A stretch of DNA of 38,684 nt, taken from Desulfosporosinus sp. UBA4726 (GTDB taxonomy: Bacteria > Bacillota > Desulfitobacteriia > Desulfitobacteriales > Desulfitobacteriaceae). Of this stretch, positions 8,551 through 16,913 are shown one piece after another (the stretch's first letter is position 1; every line of letters starts with the position of its first letter). The stretch spans positions 12,676 to 51,359 of the forward strand of contig DHJG01000121.1 in the NCBI GenBank assembly GCA_002404215.1, in the 5' to 3' direction. A program made the translations under genes and the position numbers. Below the pieces are notes generated by a model, which saw nothing but the letters and a program-made list of their open reading frames with translations, was not told the DNA's origin and did not search any database.

Positions 8551-8584
8551 AAAATAGACTAGTTTTTAAACACTAGTTTATTTT
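8551..8584 (+). terminator. Terminator after ybaK
   Basis: Stem AAAATAGACTAGT / ACTAGTTTATTTT (one G-U pair) around an 8-nt loop starts 6 bp after the stop; the right arm is itself U-rich. A-rich left arm makes it potentially bidirectional. Confidence 0.65.
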
Positions 8585-8606
8585 AAGATTGGTACTTTAA
8601 TAAACC

Positions 8607-8662
8607 TTACAAAGTTTCATTATATTTTTCATATTTGGGTAGGATAAAGTGAAACTCTGTAA
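8607..8662 (+). promoter_or_regulatory. Inverted repeat directly before the TIGR00300 gene's ribosome site
   Basis: TTACAAAGTTTCA (8607-8619) and TGAAACTCTGTAA (8650-8662) pair at 12 of 13 positions across a 30-nt loop. The right arm abuts the GGGGG ribosome site of the gene at 8675. This could be an operator or an mRNA hairpin gating translation; no known riboswitch is recognised. Confidence 0.4.
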
Positions 8663-8674
8663 GGGGGATAACGG

Positions 8675-9760
8675 ATGAGCTTCCAATTGCCGAACTATAA
8701 GCAACCTAATTTTGACCAAGAACCTTTTCTATCCGCACCGGATGCCCGCATTGTTGTGGTAGCAATCGACGGGGTGGCACCAGAGCACTATCATGCCCTC
8801 TCAATATATCCAGAGTATTATAAAATTAAAGGCCAGTGGATTTTGGCTAGTGAAAGCCGGATGGACGGTGTACCCGTCCTAAAAACAGACGGAACCATTC
8901 AGGTTGTGGAATTCAGAAATCTGTCCGTTGGCGACAAGGTAATCGTCGGTCGTTCCGAAGACGGCCATGAAGGAATCTACATATATGCCAAAGGCTTTTG
9001 TGTTAACGACACCAATTCAGAGGTATTTGCTTTTCGATCCGGTCGCTCCAGAGAAACAGCTTATTCTATAGACTACGACCAACTCTATGAACTCTTAAAT
9101 CATGAAAAAGATAACGGCTATATCGTATGGGTCTTGGGTCCAGCCGTTGTCTTTGACTATGATTCCAGGCAAGCCCTTTCCGCCTTAATTGCCAGGGGTT
9201 ATGCCCATGCCATCCTCGCTGGCAATGCCATGGCGACCCACGACCTAGAAGCAGCTTTGTTTGGAACCGCCTTAGGCCAAAATACCTATAACCAACAATC
9301 TCCACCGAATGCTCATTATCACCATTTAGACGTAATTAATAAAGCCCGGGAAGCCGGTTCCCTCAAGCTACTGCTTGAAAAGGAAGCCATCCAGGAGGGG
9401 GTTGTTTATTCTGCCTACATAAATAATGTTCCACTAGTCCTTGCCGGCTCTATTCGTGACGATGGACCACTACCACCTGTCATCGCGGATGTATATCAGG
9501 CCCAAGATGAAATGCGCAAGCACACCCGTAAAGCCACGACGATCATCTGTCTCGCCACACAACTTCATACCATTGCAGCAGGGAATATGACCCCGGCTTA
9601 CACACGAAGAAATGGTGAAATCCGACCCGTTTATATTTACTGTGTTGACATCGCCGAATTTGCAGTAAATAAGCTTAAGGACCGGGGTTCCTTAGAGGTG
9701 ACTACTTTGGTAACCAATGTTCAGGATTTTCTAGTGCATTTGAAGAATAATTTAATGTAG
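8675..9760 (+). CDS. TIGR00300-family protein (LOR/SDH-domain, ornithine cyclodeaminase-like)
   Basis: 361 residues. The C-terminal two thirds match the TIGR00300/LOR-SDH conserved domain: VLGPAVVFD (about 153-161), GYAHAILAGNAMATHDLEAA, HYHHLDVINKAREAGS, LAGSIRDDGPLPPVI and CVDIAEFAVNKLKDRGS. Characterised relatives bind NAD and include archaeal ornithine cyclodeaminases and the C-terminal half of cyanobacterial arginine-catabolic enzymes. The N-terminal part is shorter than the roughly 400-residue archaeal members and some motif positions differ (GPAVVF for the usual GPAVVH), so the substrate should not be assumed. ATG follows GGGGG by 8 nt. Monocistronic, with a long hairpin after it. Confidence 0.75.
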   Translation: MSFQLPNYKQPNFDQEPFLSAPDARIVVVAIDGVAPEHYHALSIYPEYYKIKGQWILASESRMDGVPVLKTDGTIQVVEFRNLSVGDKVIVGRSEDGHEGIYIYAKGFCVNDTNSEVFAFRSGRSRETAYSIDYDQLYELLNHEKDNGYIVWVLGPAVVFDYDSRQALSALIARGYAHAILAGNAMATHDLEAALFGTALGQNTYNQQSPPNAHYHHLDVINKAREAGSLKLLLEKEAIQEGVVYSAYINNVPLVLAGSIRDDGPLPPVIADVYQAQDEMRKHTRKATTIICLATQLHTIAAGNMTPAYTRRNGEIRPVYIYCVDIAEFAVNKLKDRGSLEVTTLVTNVQDFLVHLKNNLM

Positions 9761-9770
9761 CTTTAGATAA

Positions 9771-9809
9771 AAGCGCAGAGCCTGGGATTATTGCCCAGGC
9801 TCTGCGCTT
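9771..9809. terminator. Strong hairpin between convergent genes
   Basis: Perfect 16-bp stem (arms 9771-9786 and 9794-9809, GC-rich core GCGCAGAGCC) with a 7-nt loop. On the minus strand TTTTATCT follows, so it best serves the 52-codon gene at 9836-9994, and by position also the plus-strand TIGR00300 gene. Confidence 0.75.
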
Positions 9810-9835
9810 GACGGTAAAATTTCAGATTATTTAAC

Positions 9836-9994
9836 TTAAGAAGGAGTTAGCTCTCTCTCCTCCGAATTTCTATACTTCTGATGATCAAGACCAATAGAAT
9901 CACTCAGATGATTAGTCAATTGAGTGGCTTGGTTCAGCTGTCCTATTTCATTAGCTACTTCCATATCAGCTCCTGCTTCAAGGTTCTTTTCCAT
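9836..9994 (-). CDS. Small hypothetical protein, 52 aa
   Basis: A 53-codon frame beginning ATG GAA AAG AAC, preceded by GGAGGG at 6 nt and ending in TAA 26 bp before a 16-bp hairpin. The product is hydrophilic and acidic, starts MEKNLEAGADMEVANEIGQL, contains a Gln/Asn/His-rich middle and ends ELTPS; there is no cysteine or membrane segment. I do not recognise the family. Good ribosome site, flanking terminators on both sides and sensible codon use argue that it is a real single-gene unit. Confidence 0.6.
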   Translation of the reverse strand: MEKNLEAGADMEVANEIGQLNQATQLTNHLSDSIGLDHQKYRNSEERELTPS

Positions 9995-10053
9995 ACAAAT
10001 CCCTCCAATTATTTTTCTATTTGGTTAGTATTTCCTAGAATACAATAAAAATA

Positions 10054-10093
10054 CTTTATAAAAAATAAAGGATCCACCGTTTAAAGTGGACCC
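10054..10093 (-). terminator. Terminator after glnS
   Basis: On the minus strand GGGTCCAC (10093-10086) pairs with GTGGATCC (10077-10070, one G-U) and is followed by CTTTATTTTTTAT, a good intrinsic terminator. Confidence 0.8.
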
Positions 10094-10126
10094 TATACTA
10101 TACTTTATTTTATTATCTTTAAGCTT

Positions 10127-11782
10127 TTACTTCGGTAATTCAAAGGTATTCTTCAAAGACACAATCCTATTAAATATAAGATGGTCCCCCGTTGAATATA
10201 ACGAATCAACGGTAAAGTATCCATGTCTAAAAAATTGGAATTTATCTTGGGGCTTTGCCCCTTTTATGTTTTGCTCTACAAAGCCATGAACGATCTCTAA
10301 GGACTTGGGATTAATGTGCTCTAGAAAAGACGTCCCATCCTCTATGTCTTCATCTAAAATCAAAGCTTCATACAACCTGAATTCTGCTGGAATGGCCTGC
10401 AAGGCATCTACCCAGTGTATTGTTCCTTTGACTTTTCTCCCGGTGAAGCCTGACCCACTTTTGGTTTCCGGATCATACGTACAGTGCAGTTCAACGACAT
10501 TACCGAACTCATCTTTCACGCTATCATTACATTTAATGAAATAGGCGTTTTTCAAGCGAACTTCATTACCCGGAAACAGCCTATGATACTTCGCCGGCGG
10601 ATTCTCTGTAAAGTCATCTTGTTCAATATAGACTTCTCGAGAAAAGCTAATTTGCCGAGTACCCATTTCTGGATTTTCTGGATTAATTTCCGCTTCCAGC
10701 ATCTCCACCTGACCTTCTGGATAATTCGTAATAATCACCTTTAGTGGCTTAAGTACAGCCATGGTTCGCGGGGATTTAAGTTTCAAGTCTTCTCGTATAA
10801 AATGTTCGAGCATCTTTGTATCGACAACACTATCCGCTTTAGCCACTCCGATTTCGCGAGCGAAGTTACGAATCGCCTCTGCCGTATACCCTCTTCGCCG
10901 AAGTCCCGAGATCGTTGGCATTCGGGGATCATCCCAACCGTCCACAACTTTGTCCTCAACTAGTTGCTTAAGCTTTCGCTTACTCATCACGGTATTCGTG
11001 ATATTTAACCGTGCAAACTCATATTGGTGCGGTACGTTCTCCATTTCACATTCCCGAACAACCCAATCATACAAGGGACGATGATCCTCAAATTCCAGCG
11101 TACATATCGAGTGTGTTACTCCTTCAATAGCATCCTCTAATGGATGAGCAAAATCATACATCGGATAAATACACCATTGATCGCCCGTATTATGGTGGGT
11201 CGCATGAGCAATTCGATAAAGGACAGGGTCCCGCATATTTATGTTCGGTGAAGCCATGTCAATTTTGGCTCGTAGTACCTTTTCCCCATCCTTGAATTCA
11301 CCTTTACGCATGCGCTCAAATAAATCAAGGTTTTCTTGAACCGTCCGATCGCGGTAAGGGCTTCCTTGTCCTACTTCTGTTAGAGATCCGCGCATTTGTC
11401 GAATTTCCTCTGCTGTAGAATCACAAGCATAGGCTTTGCCTTTCTTAATCAGCAATACTGCCCGCTTGTACATTTCCTCGAAATAATTTGAGGCAAAAAA
11501 CAAGTTGTCCCATTCATACCCTAGCCACAAGACATCTTCCTTGATGGATTCTACATATTCCGTATCTTCTTTGGTCGGATTGGTGTCATCAAAGCGCAGA
11601 TGGGTCTTGCCCTTAAATTCATCCGCCAATTCAAAATTTAGAACGATTGATTTGGCATGTCCTATATGTAAATAGCCGTTGGGCTCCGGTGGAAACCGAG
11701 TGATAATGTGATCGACCTTACCCATTTTCAGGTCCTCGTTAAGAATATTTTTAAGGAAATTCGAGGAGGATTTGAGTTCCAT
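10127..11782 (-). CDS. glnS: Glutaminyl-tRNA synthetase
   Basis: 551-residue class I synthetase that charges tRNA(Gln) with glutamine directly. The HIGH motif is PEPNGYLHIGHAKS (about residues 31-44), followed by LRFDDTNPTKE and the KMSKS-equivalent VMSKRKL (about 264-270); the C-terminal two-barrel anticodon-binding region is complete. Length matches bacterial GlnRS (about 550). Many Firmicutes instead use GluRS plus GatCAB, so its presence is a lineage hint. It is read from its own promoter at 11844-11872 in the gap after htrA and has its own terminator. Confidence 0.96.
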   Translation of the reverse strand: MELKSSSNFLKNILNEDLKMGKVDHIITRFPPEPNGYLHIGHAKSIVLNFELADEFKGKTHLRFDDTNPTKEDTEYVESIKEDVLWLGYEWDNLFFASNYFEEMYKRAVLLIKKGKAYACDSTAEEIRQMRGSLTEVGQGSPYRDRTVQENLDLFERMRKGEFKDGEKVLRAKIDMASPNINMRDPVLYRIAHATHHNTGDQWCIYPMYDFAHPLEDAIEGVTHSICTLEFEDHRPLYDWVVRECEMENVPHQYEFARLNITNTVMSKRKLKQLVEDKVVDGWDDPRMPTISGLRRRGYTAEAIRNFAREIGVAKADSVVDTKMLEHFIREDLKLKSPRTMAVLKPLKVIITNYPEGQVEMLEAEINPENPEMGTRQISFSREVYIEQDDFTENPPAKYHRLFPGNEVRLKNAYFIKCNDSVKDEFGNVVELHCTYDPETKSGSGFTGRKVKGTIHWVDALQAIPAEFRLYEALILDEDIEDGTSFLEHINPKSLEIVHGFVEQNIKGAKPQDKFQFFRHGYFTVDSLYSTGDHLIFNRIVSLKNTFELPK

Positions 11783-11843
11783 CTGTTATCAACCTTTCTC
11801 ACTAATATGTTCATACACTTGCCGATTTGTACTCTCGACCTAA

Positions 11844-11872
11844 ATAATACTGCATACTTGGAAAGAGTTCAA
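11844..11872 (-). promoter_or_regulatory. Promoter of glnS
   Basis: Minus-strand TTGAAC (11872-11867), 17-bp spacer, TATTAT (11849-11844), about 60 bp before the glnS start. Close to the vegetative sigma consensus. Confidence 0.7.
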
Positions 11873-11885
11873 CTTTCCGCAAAGC

Positions 11886-11906
11886 AGGGAGGCATCCTGC
11901 CTCCCT
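11886..11906 (-). terminator. Hairpin after htrA
   Basis: AGGGAGGCA / TGCCTCCCT, 9-bp stem with a 3-nt loop, 36 bp after the htrA stop. On the minus strand only TGCTTTGC follows; a better T-run (TTTT) lies on the plus strand. Likely separates htrA from glnS transcription. Confidence 0.55.
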
Positions 11907-11941
11907 TTTACATGTAAACGCCAGTTCCTAACCCACTTCAC

Positions 11942-13090
11942 TTATTGCGACTTGATTTCCGCAAGTATTACCGAAACGTCCTGTGTTTTGTTGTTCCGGA
12001 AAATCGTGACAGTAACCTTGTCTGCTGGTTTATACTTAAACAACTCATGGGTGAGCTCTAGTGAACTCTTAATCTCCTCGCTATTAATCTTCGTCAAAAT
12101 GTCACCCGCTTGGATACCTGCGCGTGCCGCTGGGCCTCCGGGCGTGACCTTAGAAACATAAGCTCCAGCTGGCCATCCTTTTTGGCTGGCATATTCGGCC
12201 GTATACCGGGGATCTATTTGAACATTGAGCCCTGGATGGCTAGCATACCCTTTTTCTATTAGTTGTTTAATCGTCGGCAATGCGTCTGAAACTGGGATGG
12301 CAAAACCCATTCCCTCAAATCCGGTTTCCTGATTCTTAGCAGAATTAATCCCGATAACTTGACCCTGGTAATTCACAAGTGGCCCACCGCTATTTCCTGG
12401 GTTAATGGCAGCATCGGTCTGGATGAGATTAAAACTTGCTTCTCCCGGGATATCTAAGATCCGGTTCGTTGCCGAAACAACGCCGGTGGTCACTGAGCGC
12501 GCAAATTCTTGTCCACCAGGGTTTCCGATCGCAACTACCGGTTCACCAACTTGGAGTTTTGTCGAATCCCCTTGTTGTGTAGCCGTTAAATTTTTTGTGT
12601 CTGCAATCTGAACCACAGCTAAATCCGTACGATCGTCGGCACCCACCAATTTCGCGGTAATATTTCGACCATCTGCCAGACTCACAACAATCTTTTCTGC
12701 CCCTGCAACCACATGATTGTTCGTAACAATATAGCCATGTTGCGCATCAATAATAAAACCAGAGCCACTCCCTACTTCAGCAAGACCGCCTCCACCGAAG
12801 GCAGTCCCTTTAGCCTGGAAATTGGCAATCCCCACAACTGCTGGCCCAGTTGCTTTGGCAATCTGAGCGACCGGGAAATTTGTGGCTCCATCTGTTTGGA
12901 TGATGGGAGTTGTTGGCCCACCATTTAAAACCACTGGACTTGTAGCCGCTGATTGTTTTCCGTATAGAGAAGGAATCAACGCCACTGCCATAACCCCGCC
13001 TAGTAAAGCACTTATTAAGGATACCACAATAGTAGAAAAATATCGGGGTCGTCTCTTTGCATAATCATCTCTGTCGTTATTAAAGCTCAT
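11942..13090 (-). CDS. htrA: HtrA/DegP-like serine protease (S1C, trypsin + PDZ)
   Basis: 382 residues: short cytoplasmic N-terminus, one membrane anchor (about residues 18-41), trypsin-like domain with catalytic His126 (TNNHVV), Asp156 (DRTDLAVV) and Ser234 (GNSGGP), and one PDZ domain (about 285-370). Acts outside the membrane in protein quality control and envelope stress. It lies 16 bp after walJ, the same order as walJ-htrC at the end of wal/yyc operons in Bacilli, although walRK is not in this window. Confidence 0.95.
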   Translation of the reverse strand: MSFNNDRDDYAKRRPRYFSTIVVSLISALLGGVMAVALIPSLYGKQSAATSPVVLNGGPTTPIIQTDGATNFPVAQIAKATGPAVVGIANFQAKGTAFGGGGLAEVGSGSGFIIDAQHGYIVTNNHVVAGAEKIVVSLADGRNITAKLVGADDRTDLAVVQIADTKNLTATQQGDSTKLQVGEPVVAIGNPGGQEFARSVTTGVVSATNRILDIPGEASFNLIQTDAAINPGNSGGPLVNYQGQVIGINSAKNQETGFEGMGFAIPVSDALPTIKQLIEKGYASHPGLNVQIDPRYTAEYASQKGWPAGAYVSKVTPGGPAARAGIQAGDILTKINSEEIKSSLELTHELFKYKPADKVTVTIFRNNKTQDVSVILAEIKSQ

Positions 13091-13106
13091 ACTAACCCTC
13101 CTCCAA

Positions 13107-13919
13107 CTATTGTTCCCTTAAAATAATAAGTTCATGCGGCGTATGCCGCGGAGCAACTTGCACTTGCACACCTGGGCACTTTTTAGATATATTCAACTCG
13201 TTCAGAATACGCAGAACCGTAGACAACGCTATTTCCGGAGTATTGTTTTCTTGACTCAGATGGGCTAACACAACCCGTTGGGTATTTTCTTCGATCCACT
13301 CTGAAAGTCCTTCGGCCAACTGCTTATTTTCAAGATGCCCGTAGTCTCCGCTAATCCTTTTTTTGAGAAACGCTGGATACGACCCCAGCCTTAAACGTTC
13401 TTCATCATAGTTAGCCTCAACCACAAAGGCGTCACACCCTCTCAAATAGCGATGCATTTCCTCAGTGATTCTTCCACTGTCTGTGGCGATTCCAACGGCT
13501 AGGTTCCCCTTATCCTTCCGCTTTGGACGCGAAACCTTCAAGCCGTAACTTTCTCGGCTATCGTGAGACGTAGGGTAAAGCAAGACATCCAGCCCTGCAC
13601 ATGAAAACGAATCTTGAACATCAATATGCTGGTTTTCTGCAATCTTTCCCAAGGAAGGACTCATCGCCTCCCACAAACCAATAGTGGCATAGATTGGTAT
13701 CTTTAATTTACGGGCTAGAACACCCACTCCACGGATATGGTCCACATGTTCATGCGTAACCACAATTCCTTCAATTTCTGAAAATGGTATGTCTAATTGC
13801 GACAGGTTATATAATAGGCTCTTACCACTAATCCCACAATCCACAAGCAGATGTCTGTTGTCCTCTCCCACGAGGATTGCGTTTCCGGAACTCCCGCTCG
13901 CTAATGTCGTAAAATGCAT
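13107..13919 (-). CDS. walJ: WalJ/YycJ-like metallo-beta-lactamase-fold hydrolase
   Basis: 270 residues of the YycJ/WalJ family, a double-strand-specific 5'-3' DNA exonuclease in characterised Bacillus homologs. The zinc-binding HxHxDH motif is THEHVDH with His56, His58, Asp60 and His61; further ligands come from SHDSRE and the C-terminal LAHLSQENN. No signal peptide. ATG follows AAGGAG by 6 nt. First gene of a two-gene unit with htrA, behind an extended -10. Confidence 0.9.
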   Translation of the reverse strand: MHFTTLASGSSGNAILVGEDNRHLLVDCGISGKSLLYNLSQLDIPFSEIEGIVVTHEHVDHIRGVGVLARKLKIPIYATIGLWEAMSPSLGKIAENQHIDVQDSFSCAGLDVLLYPTSHDSRESYGLKVSRPKRKDKGNLAVGIATDSGRITEEMHRYLRGCDAFVVEANYDEERLRLGSYPAFLKKRISGDYGHLENKQLAEGLSEWIEENTQRVVLAHLSQENNTPEIALSTVLRILNELNISKKCPGVQVQVAPRHTPHELIILREQ

Positions 13920-13952
13920 TCATTTCTAGCTCCTTCATCCGGCAACGTAAAT

Positions 13953-13961
13953 ATTATAGCA
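13953..13961 (-). promoter_or_regulatory. Extended -10 before walJ-htrA
   Basis: Minus strand TGCTATAAT (13961-13953), about 35 bp before the walJ ATG. No good -35 at 16-18 bp, consistent with an extended -10 promoter. Confidence 0.5.
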
Positions 13962-14051
13962 AACAACAATCAAAGGAGGGCGTGAAATTTATGTGAACAT
14001 TTTAAGCATTGTTTACAAATATCAAACCCTCCCTGAGTTGTTCAAGCCTAT

Positions 14052-14726
14052 TTATTTACCCGTCGTATTTTTCAAGGCAGGGTTCGGGTTCGACGTACCA
14101 TTCGCAGCTGGATTAGTCTTAAGCTCGCTTTGAGCTTGACTGATCATGGCTTGAATCTGCTCTTTGTCCGAACTATTCTGAGCTAAGGGTAGAGCCTTTT
14201 GCCACTGATTAAGAGCTCCAGCCCAATCTTGCTTTGCTTCAGAAAGGAAAATGCCATAGTTGATCAAGGCGTTAATGAAGTCTGGCTTAATGACCAATGC
14301 CTCTTTATAAGCCTTTTCTGCCAGATCATTATCTCCACTTTTAAAGGCAGCTGTTGCCATATCCACCATAACATTGGGGTCTTTATTTGTTTTTAATACA
14401 TTCTGGTACGCCTCAACAGCATGTCTAAAGTTCTCTTGTACCTCAGTAGGTGCAACCTTTTCTGCAGCTACTCCTGCGTTATAATACTCATTTCCTAGGT
14501 ACGTTTGGAGCTGTACATTGCCAGTGTCGGTCTTAGCCTGCTCAGCGATCGCCGCTAGGCTCACTTTTTTGGCCTGGTAGTCTGCCGTAGCGTTCGTAGG
14601 AGTGTTCGAGCCGGTCGAGGGCGCGCCACGGCCGCTAAAGGCCATTGAGAACCCTGACCCTACCATAGCAAGACTAATAAGAACAACCAGCACTATTGCA
14701 AAATAACGATGCTTTTTCAATAACAA
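14052..14726 (-). CDS. Membrane-anchored tetratricopeptide-repeat protein
   Basis: 224 residues. One N-terminal membrane anchor (about residues 9-30), a Ser/Thr/Asn/Pro-rich linker, then about three TPR-like helical pairs (about 70-185, e.g. AYQNVLKTNKDPNVMVDMATAAF and the following unit), ending in an Asn/Pro-rich tail. TPR arrays mediate protein-protein contacts; the partner is unknown. Start is TTG 14726, about 7 nt after GGGGGAG. It lies 57 bp downstream of scfB on the same strand and may be co-transcribed with it. Confidence 0.75.
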   Translation of the reverse strand: MLLKKHRYFAIVLVVLISLAMVGSGFSMAFSGRGAPSTGSNTPTNATADYQAKKVSLAAIAEQAKTDTGNVQLQTYLGNEYYNAGVAAEKVAPTEVQENFRHAVEAYQNVLKTNKDPNVMVDMATAAFKSGDNDLAEKAYKEALVIKPDFINALINYGIFLSEAKQDWAGALNQWQKALPLAQNSSDKEQIQAMISQAQSELKTNPAANGTSNPNPALKNTTGK

Positions 14727-14782
14727 AACCGCTCTCCCCCTTACTCTTTAAAGATACCATCACTAACCATCAAGCTCCGACT

Positions 14783-16279
14783 CTAACAGCGCACTTCTTT
14801 GGCTACTGCCGTTACCGGACAGTGATTTTGTTGAATCTCTTTGATCTTTACATAGAGTGCAACTTCTAAGCGTTTCTTCTGAAGCTCACACCCTAGAGTA
14901 TAGACCTCTGTAAGTTTTTGGGTAAAGGCCACGTTTGCCGCATGACAACCCCCACTACAGGTAAAGCGCGCCCAACACTCCTGGCAAGTCGATTTTGCAT
15001 AGACATTTGCTGAGCGGAAGTCCTGAACCACCTCGGATTTAAGTTGATGAGGGTTTTCATCATAAAGTGACCCTATTTTGTAAGCTTCCTGCCCAACAAA
15101 CTGATGGCATGGATAGAGATCTCCTTCAGGGGAAATCGCTACATACTCATGACCTGCCCCGCATCCGGAAAGCCGTTTAATTAAGCAGGGGCCCTGATCC
15201 AACGCGACATTGAAATGGAAAAAGTTAAATTCTCGATCTTGAGCACGGCGTAACAATAGTTCCTCACCGAGACGATCATACGCTTCTCGTATTTTATCCA
15301 GATCCCCTTCTTGGAAGGCGTATGCATCCTCCGGACCTGCAACAACTGGTTCCATCGAAATCAGTTTTATTCCTAAATCCGCCATATGCAAAACATCGCG
15401 ATCGAAATCCAAATTAAAATGCGTATACGTCCCCCGAACATAGTAATAAGTCCCTGTTGCGTAAGGTGAACTTTCCGGCCTTTTCGTTGCAAACTGTTTG
15501 ATGAGAGGGGTAACTTTTGCGTAACTTCCCCGGCCATCCGCGTAGGGCCGCATCCGATCATGTACTTCCGGGCGCCCATCTAGGCTCAAGACCACACTGA
15601 TATCCTCTTGTTCAAGATAATTTTGAATTTCCTGATTCAACAATACTCCGTTTGTGGTCAGCGTGAATTTGATGGTTTTACCCTGATCTGCCCCTGCTTT
15701 TCTGCCGTATTCGACCAAGGCTTTAACCACCCCAAAATTAAGCAATGGTTCTCCTCCGAAGAAATCAACTTCACAATGATCTCTATGCCCTGAAGACTCC
15801 AAAACAAAGTCGATACCCTTTTTGCCTGTCTCTAAATCCATGAGCGTCCTGCTACCACCAAAGGACCCTGTCCCGGCAAAGCAATATTCACAACGCAAAT
15901 TACAGTCATGCGCTACATGAAGGCAAATCGCCTTGACGATGGGCTTTTCAGGGTAATTCAGCGTTACTACCTCTGCCTCCTCCGAAAAAAGCGTCCTTTC
16001 CTTGCGAAGTTCCTTCATTTCCTCAAAGATTTCAGAAAGTTCTTCTTCAGTAAGGGTTGATTTTCCTGCTTTTGCAACGACATGGATGATCCTCTGGAGA
16101 GTAATTTTTTCTTTTCCCTCTTGCAAATCCTCAATTGCCTTTAGTACATTAAACGTCCTCTCATCCAGTAGATGTAGAGAACCGGAATTGACGTCATGTG
16201 CTATAAGTAGATCCCCTTGACGATAACAATGGACATTTCCCTTGATGCGATATCCCTCGATGTTTAATAAATTCAGCAT
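14783..16279 (-). CDS. scfB: Radical-SAM SCIFF peptide maturase (thioether forming)
   Basis: 498 residues. An N-terminal RRE-like peptide-binding domain (about 1-95) precedes a radical-SAM core with CX3CX2C (Cys126, Cys130, Cys133 in CNLRCEYC). The C-terminal SPASM region has CGAGHEYVAISPEGDLYPC and CQECWARFTCSGGC for auxiliary iron-sulfur clusters. Known family members install a thioether bond between a Cys and a Thr of the SCIFF precursor. The precursor gene scfA lies just upstream on the same strand, separated by an intrinsic terminator that would lower maturase output relative to substrate. Full length. Confidence 0.95.
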   Translation of the reverse strand: MLNLLNIEGYRIKGNVHCYRQGDLLIAHDVNSGSLHLLDERTFNVLKAIEDLQEGKEKITLQRIIHVVAKAGKSTLTEEELSEIFEEMKELRKERTLFSEEAEVVTLNYPEKPIVKAICLHVAHDCNLRCEYCFAGTGSFGGSRTLMDLETGKKGIDFVLESSGHRDHCEVDFFGGEPLLNFGVVKALVEYGRKAGADQGKTIKFTLTTNGVLLNQEIQNYLEQEDISVVLSLDGRPEVHDRMRPYADGRGSYAKVTPLIKQFATKRPESSPYATGTYYYVRGTYTHFNLDFDRDVLHMADLGIKLISMEPVVAGPEDAYAFQEGDLDKIREAYDRLGEELLLRRAQDREFNFFHFNVALDQGPCLIKRLSGCGAGHEYVAISPEGDLYPCHQFVGQEAYKIGSLYDENPHQLKSEVVQDFRSANVYAKSTCQECWARFTCSGGCHAANVAFTQKLTEVYTLGCELQKKRLEVALYVKIKEIQQNHCPVTAVAKEVRC

Positions 16280-16383
16280 TCATTTCCGCTCTCTTTCTTG
16301 TTTAACCTTACATTTTTGTTACTAACCCTATAAAAAACCTTACTTCATCTAAAGTTTAGTAGAAACTTATGCCCATGACTAGT

Positions 16384-16426
16384 GTTAAATAGAAACAGAA
16401 CCCAACCCGTGTGTGGGTGGGTTCTG
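16384..16426 (-). terminator. Terminator/attenuator between scfA and scfB
   Basis: Minus-strand CAGAACCC (16426-16419) pairs with GGGTTCTG (16403-16396), with an inner CCC/GGG, followed by TTTCTATTTAA. Leaky termination here would make more precursor than maturase transcripts. Confidence 0.7.
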
Positions 16427-16452
16427 CAATTCTATGTTTCACCAGTCTAAAG

Positions 16453-16530
16453 AGACTAACTTTCGGGTGGCATAAGTGCAACTAAGACTTGTGCGGCGCC
16501 TGCGGGCTGGCACAAACCAAGTTTTCTTTA
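16453..16530 (-). repeat. Intergenic repeat, copy A
   Basis: On the minus strand it runs from AGAAAACTTGG through a GC-rich GCCAGCCCGCAGGCGCC segment to CTTAGTTGCACTTAT and CCACCCGAA. The same blocks in the same order occur at 23581-23650 (copy B), and diverged relatives at 23694-23770, 35250-35315 and 36227-36297. Confidence 0.6.
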
Positions 16531-16547
16531 AAATTTAAGCAACGCTC

Positions 16548-16688
16548 TTATTTAACACACACTTGATTACCAACCGTGCACGAGGTCTTACAGGCAGACT
16601 GACATGAGGTCTGACACTGTCCACAGCCTCCGGTCTTAACCGTAGCACTTAGGTTTGCTTTGACAATGGTCTGAATGTGTTTTGCCAT
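16548..16688 (-). CDS. scfA: Six-cysteine SCIFF peptide precursor
   Basis: 46 residues starting MAKHIQTIVKANLS, with six cysteines at 22, 25, 29, 33, 37 and 44 in the spacing C-X2-C-X3-C-X3-C-X3-C-X6-C and threonines interleaved. This is the almost invariant SCIFF (six cysteines in forty-five residues) ribosomally made peptide of Clostridia. Its function after maturation is unknown. ATG follows GGAGGG by 7 nt. The maturase gene scfB follows after a terminator and a GC-rich repeat. Confidence 0.95.
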   Translation of the reverse strand: MAKHIQTIVKANLSATVKTGGCGQCQTSCQSACKTSCTVGNQVCVK

Positions 16689-16733
16689 TTAAAGACCCTC
16701 CTCTCGAGACTTACATCATTTAATCCATTATAA

Positions 16734-16742
16734 ATTATATCA
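16734..16742 (-). promoter_or_regulatory. Extended -10 of scfA
   Basis: Minus strand TGATATAAT (16742-16734), about 46 bp before the scfA ATG; no convincing -35. The stretch from here to 16913 holds nothing else I can identify. Confidence 0.5.
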
Positions 16743-16913
16743 CAAAGACAGCGAAAAAGGGAAATACTAAATACAAAATTACGCCAAGCTTTTTAGATAA
16801 AATTCATTTTCTGAGTCGTCTGCTTGAATAATATTTAGCCACCTCGAGGAATTAAGAGAATTTAGGATATAACAATAAGTAATACGCCAAATTTTGAATT
16901 TTTAGCAAATATC

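Noticed and set aside
10761..11084. Plus-strand frame of 107 codons
   Set aside because: Antisense to glnS, no start signal, codon pattern explained by the real gene.
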